The notes below the pieces were generated by a model, which saw only the letters and a program-made list of their open reading frames with translations, was not told where the DNA came from and searched no databases. The translations under genes were made by a program, and so were the position numbers. From positions 1 through 64,000 of the forward strand of contig NZ_FOXE01000007.1 of NCBI RefSeq assembly GCF_900115635.1: a stretch of DNA of 64,000 nt. The letters run 5' to 3'. Source of the stretch: Oscillibacter sp. PC13. Its GTDB lineage: Bacteria > Bacillota > Clostridia > Oscillospirales > Oscillospiraceae. This document shows positions 61,802 to 64,000 of this stretch, piece by piece. Numbering within the stretch: position 1 is the first letter of the stretch; each line of letters opens with the position of its first letter.

Positions 61802-62595
61802 ATGTCTTCATCCTCCGTTTCCTCATCGGCAGCAATATCAGGCTCGGCATCCTCATTGATATAAGGTTCTTCCTCGTAGCCCTCATCGTCGTAGAAGTCC
61901 AGGTCTTCATCCTTCTGCTTTTTGCCGCGAATGAACTTGAAGTAGTAATAAGCCGCACCGCCAATGCCGACAATGGCAATTACGCCGATAATCATGCCCA
62001 TGTTGCTGTTCTTTTCCGGTTCCTCCACGGGAGTCACGGTAGGAGCATCCTCTGCGGGAGCTTCCGGTTCAGGTGTTGCACCGGCGCATTCGCTCATGTT
62101 ATTTTTGCAGACCGGGCAGGATGTATTTACCGCACCGGCTTCGCAATGGTTTTCACAAACACAGGTTGTCAGAGCTTCCACAGCAGCGTCATCCATCAGA
62201 GCAAGCAGATCGGCTTCGTCCACCATGTTCAGGAAGTAGGTCTGATACTGTTCCTCTTCCTCGTTGATGGGCGCATCGTAGTCGATGACAATGTAGAAGG
62301 TATTGCCGCTCTTAGTTTGAACGGTAATGAACTGCTTGTTGGTTGCCTTGTCATAAAGCAAATCGCGGGTATAGGCATTGCCTTCCTCGTCAATCGGCTC
62401 ACCTTCGGGCAGAACAGGCTCGTCCTTTTCCGGTTCTGTGCTGTCGGGCATATCCTCCGGCTGCGTTGCCTCGGTTACGGGGAGATTCTGTTCGGTGTCA
62501 TCCGCATAGGCAAACGCCGTAACGGAAAAGCTGCATACCAGCATCAAACAGAGCGCAAATGCCGTCAGAAGTCGCAATCCTTTTTTCTTACTCAT
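61798..62595 (-). CDS. DUF4366 (CD1107-family) membrane protein of the transfer apparatus
   Basis: 265 residues: signal peptide (LRLLTAFALCLMLVCSFSVT), an acidic Pro/Glu-rich linker, a central conserved domain (NKQFITVQTKSGNTFYIVID), a Cys-rich patch (CVCENHCEAG, CPVCKNN), one TM helix at ~200-222 (MGMIIGVIAIVGIGGAAYYY) and an acidic cytoplasmic tail. Belongs to the conserved run NlpC-DUF4315-DUF4366-TopB of Tn1549-like elements. It is probably a cell-surface part of the conjugation machine. Confidence 0.85.
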   Translation of the reverse strand: MSKKKGLRLLTAFALCLMLVCSFSVTAFAYADDTEQNLPVTEATQPEDMPDSTEPEKDEPVLPEGEPIDEEGNAYTRDLLYDKATNKQFITVQTKSGNTFYIVIDYDAPINEEEEQYQTYFLNMVDEADLLALMDDAAVEALTTCVCENHCEAGAVNTSCPVCKNNMSECAGATPEPEAPAEDAPTVTPVEEPEKNSNMGMIIGVIAIVGIGGAAYYYFKFIRGKKQKDEDLDFYDDEGYEEEPYINEDAEPDIAADEETEDEDI

Positions 62596-62827
62596 GCTCA
62601 GATACCTCCGTATATTCGTCGATTTCGGGCTTGCTGCCCTTCATGTTGGAGAGGAAAGCCATAATCTGATCCTTGTCCATCACCATAGCGCGGACAGTGT
62701 TGATGATCTCAAGGTTTTCCAGCTCAGTTTTCTTGTCATACAGCTCCTTGAGCTGCGCCTGAAGGTCTTCCACCTTCTTTTCAGTCTTTGCAATGTCAGC
62801 GCAGACCTTCTGATACTTGGGATTCAT
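62588..62827 (-). CDS. DUF4315 family protein
   Basis: 79 residues, mostly one coiled coil (CADIAKTEKKVEDLQAQLKE). The start at 62827 has AAAGGAG 8 nt upstream. Its stop overlaps the DUF4366 start. It always accompanies these transfer genes; function unknown. Confidence 0.85.
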   Translation of the reverse strand: MNPKYQKVCADIAKTEKKVEDLQAQLKELYDKKTELENLEIINTVRAMVMDKDQIMAFLSNMKGSKPEIDEYTEVSEHE

Positions 62828-62844
62828 AGGGAAGCTCCTTTCGT

Positions 62845-64000
62845 TTAATAGTCGGGTCTTCCAAAGGCATAGAAATGAGACTGCCAATAGGAAGAGCTGA
62901 TTGAGGTGTATTGGACGGGATCGCCGCAGTGCAGCATCACATTATCGCCCACATAAATGCCCACATGAGACACGCCGGGCGTATCGTAGGTGCCGACAAA
63001 AAAGATCAGATCACCAGGCTTTGCGTTCGCCTTTGATACGGGCGTGCAGACATTGTAAAGCCCCTGCGCACCAAGTCTTCCGGTGTTGACCAGCCCTGAA
63101 TTTGTCAGGACATAGGAAACAAAGCCGGAGCAGTCAAAGGATGTACTCGGATTGCTGCCGCCCCACACATAGGGATAATTCAGGTATTTCTCGGCTTCCG
63201 CAATAAGCGTCGCAAAGGTTTCATCCGTCAGATAGTCGGGATTGACCGTATAGTCGGCGGGAGGGTTTGTGATGTACTTGTCTACATAACCGGAATCCGG
63301 GAACAGATCCTCACGGTTGCCGACCACAGACATATAGGTGGCATACATGGAAAGCTCATCCTGCGACATGATGTAGACCGGAACATGGGACAGATTGAAG
63401 TTTTCCAGCTTCACATTGCAGATGTAATAGTCGTAGGGAACGCGCACCGTATATGTGTAGGTTTCGATATGGGATTCTCCGGTGTCCGGATCTGTAACCG
63501 TCCTCGTGCCGGTACGGGTTTCTGTGCGGTAACGGGTTTCGCGGATGACCTCTTCGGTGAGGATGTACTGCTTTTCAAAAAGCATATCCAGCGTCCCCTG
63601 TACCTCGGATAAGGTGAACTCCCCCTCATGCAGCGCGGACAAAATGGAAATCAGCACATAGGGATCATGCTCAATGTCGTCCAGATCAAAGTGATACTCG
63701 TCGTAGCTGTGTGTGGCTTCGTAGTTATCGAGCTTTCGTTGCAGCTCTGCTTCCATCTCACAATACCTTGCCTCGGCGTCAAGCATTGCCTCGTCTTCGC
63801 TGAGATAAGAGGATGCAATAATCGCAGAACCGGTGGACGAAAACATTGCCGTACAAGAGCTGATACCGGCGGCAAACAGGATGAGAACCATAATCCCGAC
63901 ACCGAGCCAGAGGAAGACCTTCTTGTTTTTGGCAAAGAACTCCTTGACCTTATCCGCTGCCTTTTCGCCGGTCTTCTTTCCGGTTTTCTGTGTAGCTGCT
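62845..64000 (-). CDS. CD1108-like cell-wall hydrolase (NlpC/P60), 5' end outside the window
   Basis: At least 385 residues; the frame is open to the right edge. A basic N-terminal stretch (KTGKKTGEKAADKVKEFF) and a TM helix (VFLWLGVGIMVLILFAAGIS) lead to an extracellular coiled domain. The NlpC/P60 domain at the end has the catalytic Cys in TSFDCSGFVSYVL and His in GVSHVGIYVGDN. It opens the peptidoglycan for the mating channel. The transfer operon continues upstream beyond 64000. Confidence 0.9.
   Translation of the reverse strand, partial: AATQKTGKKTGEKAADKVKEFFAKNKKVFLWLGVGIMVLILFAAGISSCTAMFSSTGSAIIASSYLSEDEAMLDAEARYCEMEAELQRKLDNYEATHSYDEYHFDLDDIEHDPYVLISILSALHEGEFTLSEVQGTLDMLFEKQYILTEEVIRETRYRTETRTGTRTVTDPDTGESHIETYTYTVRVPYDYYICNVKLENFNLSHVPVYIMSQDELSMYATYMSVVGNREDLFPDSGYVDKYITNPPADYTVNPDYLTDETFATLIAEAEKYLNYPYVWGGSNPSTSFDCSGFVSYVLTNSGLVNTGRLGAQGLYNVCTPVSKANAKPGDLIFFVGTYDTPGVSHVGIYVGDNVMLHCGDPVQYTSISSSYWQSHFYAFGRPDY

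Larger units (their letters stand above)
20140..64000. mobile_element. Composite integrated conjugative element region (element A interrupted by Tn1549-like element B), running off the window
   Basis: Integration genes (20177-26600), regulation (27590-30798), cargo (30804-39572), mobilisation (39573-41489), restriction-modification (41686-53143) and a Tn1549-like transfer operon (54503 to edge) are all present. Coupling protein, VirB4 and VirB6 genes are expected just beyond 64000. No right end is visible. The ownership of the 3' half (A or B) is inferred, since no N-terminal fragment of the broken recombinase occurs before 64000. Confidence 0.75.

Noticed and set aside
1-64000. CRISPR array, tRNA, rRNA or antibiotic-resistance gene
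   Set aside because: No regularly spaced repeats, cloverleaf candidates, rRNA segments or known resistance proteins were seen on reading both strands.

Overview
The window looks like a chromosome segment of a gut Clostridia member, most likely Oscillospiraceae (Flavonifractor/Lawsonibacter/Oscillibacter-like). This rests on the GC-rich coding style, strong GGAGG ribosome sites, the DUF6179/DUF6323 pair, a high-molecular-weight rubredoxin and Tn1549-type conjugation genes. The genus is an inference.

Bases 1-20140 are host chromosome. They begin inside an IS200-type transposase. A leftward operon (E2/CAT-fold acyltransferase-like protein, ClC channel, acyltransferase-3) is followed by serC-serA, the DUF6323-DUF6179 pair, and an osmolyte operon led by a GntR/RCK_C regulator resembling the c-di-AMP sensor BusR. 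After that come a sigma factor with a membrane partner, an HD-protein remnant, a rubredoxin-type flavin reductase, adenine deaminase, a cysteine hydrolase and a sodium:neurotransmitter-type symporter. Most units end in clear hairpin terminators.

From about 20140 to the right edge the sequence is mobile DNA, visibly lower in GC. A host XRE regulator with a desulfoferrodoxin-like domain is cut off at about 20140. The element that cut it (A) begins with a large serine recombinase that has lost its catalytic N-terminus at about 21543. A second, larger element (B) with three intact tandem large serine recombinases starts exactly there, so B appears nested in A's recombinase gene. B then carries a sigma-like/zinc-ribbon/metallopeptidase operon, a divergent XRE-ImmA control region, and an accessory run: HipA-like kinase relative, flavodoxin, SUKH, macrodomain fusion, Y-family polymerase with YolD, and a VWA protein. 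The mobilisation region follows (oriT candidate, mobC, MOB-P relaxase).

Bases 41686-53143 form a defence island inside B: a small HTH regulator, a NYN-domain protein of unknown role, and a type I restriction-modification system with one expressed and three silent hsdS cassettes. Exact inverted repeats and an adjacent tyrosine recombinase make this a predicted specificity-switching shufflon. The right end (54503 to the edge) is a leftward Tn1549-like transfer operon: NlpC/P60 hydrolase (cut by the edge), DUF4315, DUF4366, TopB, an ArdC/metallopeptidase/DUF3849 protein, a protein with a MutS-I-like segment, a TTRAP-like protein, an ArdA-DUF3846-YodL fusion and a Cys-rich protein. The element thus carries both its own restriction system and anti-restriction proteins.

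No rRNA, tRNA, CRISPR array or antibiotic-resistance gene was seen. Family names were assigned by reading motifs; no database was consulted.
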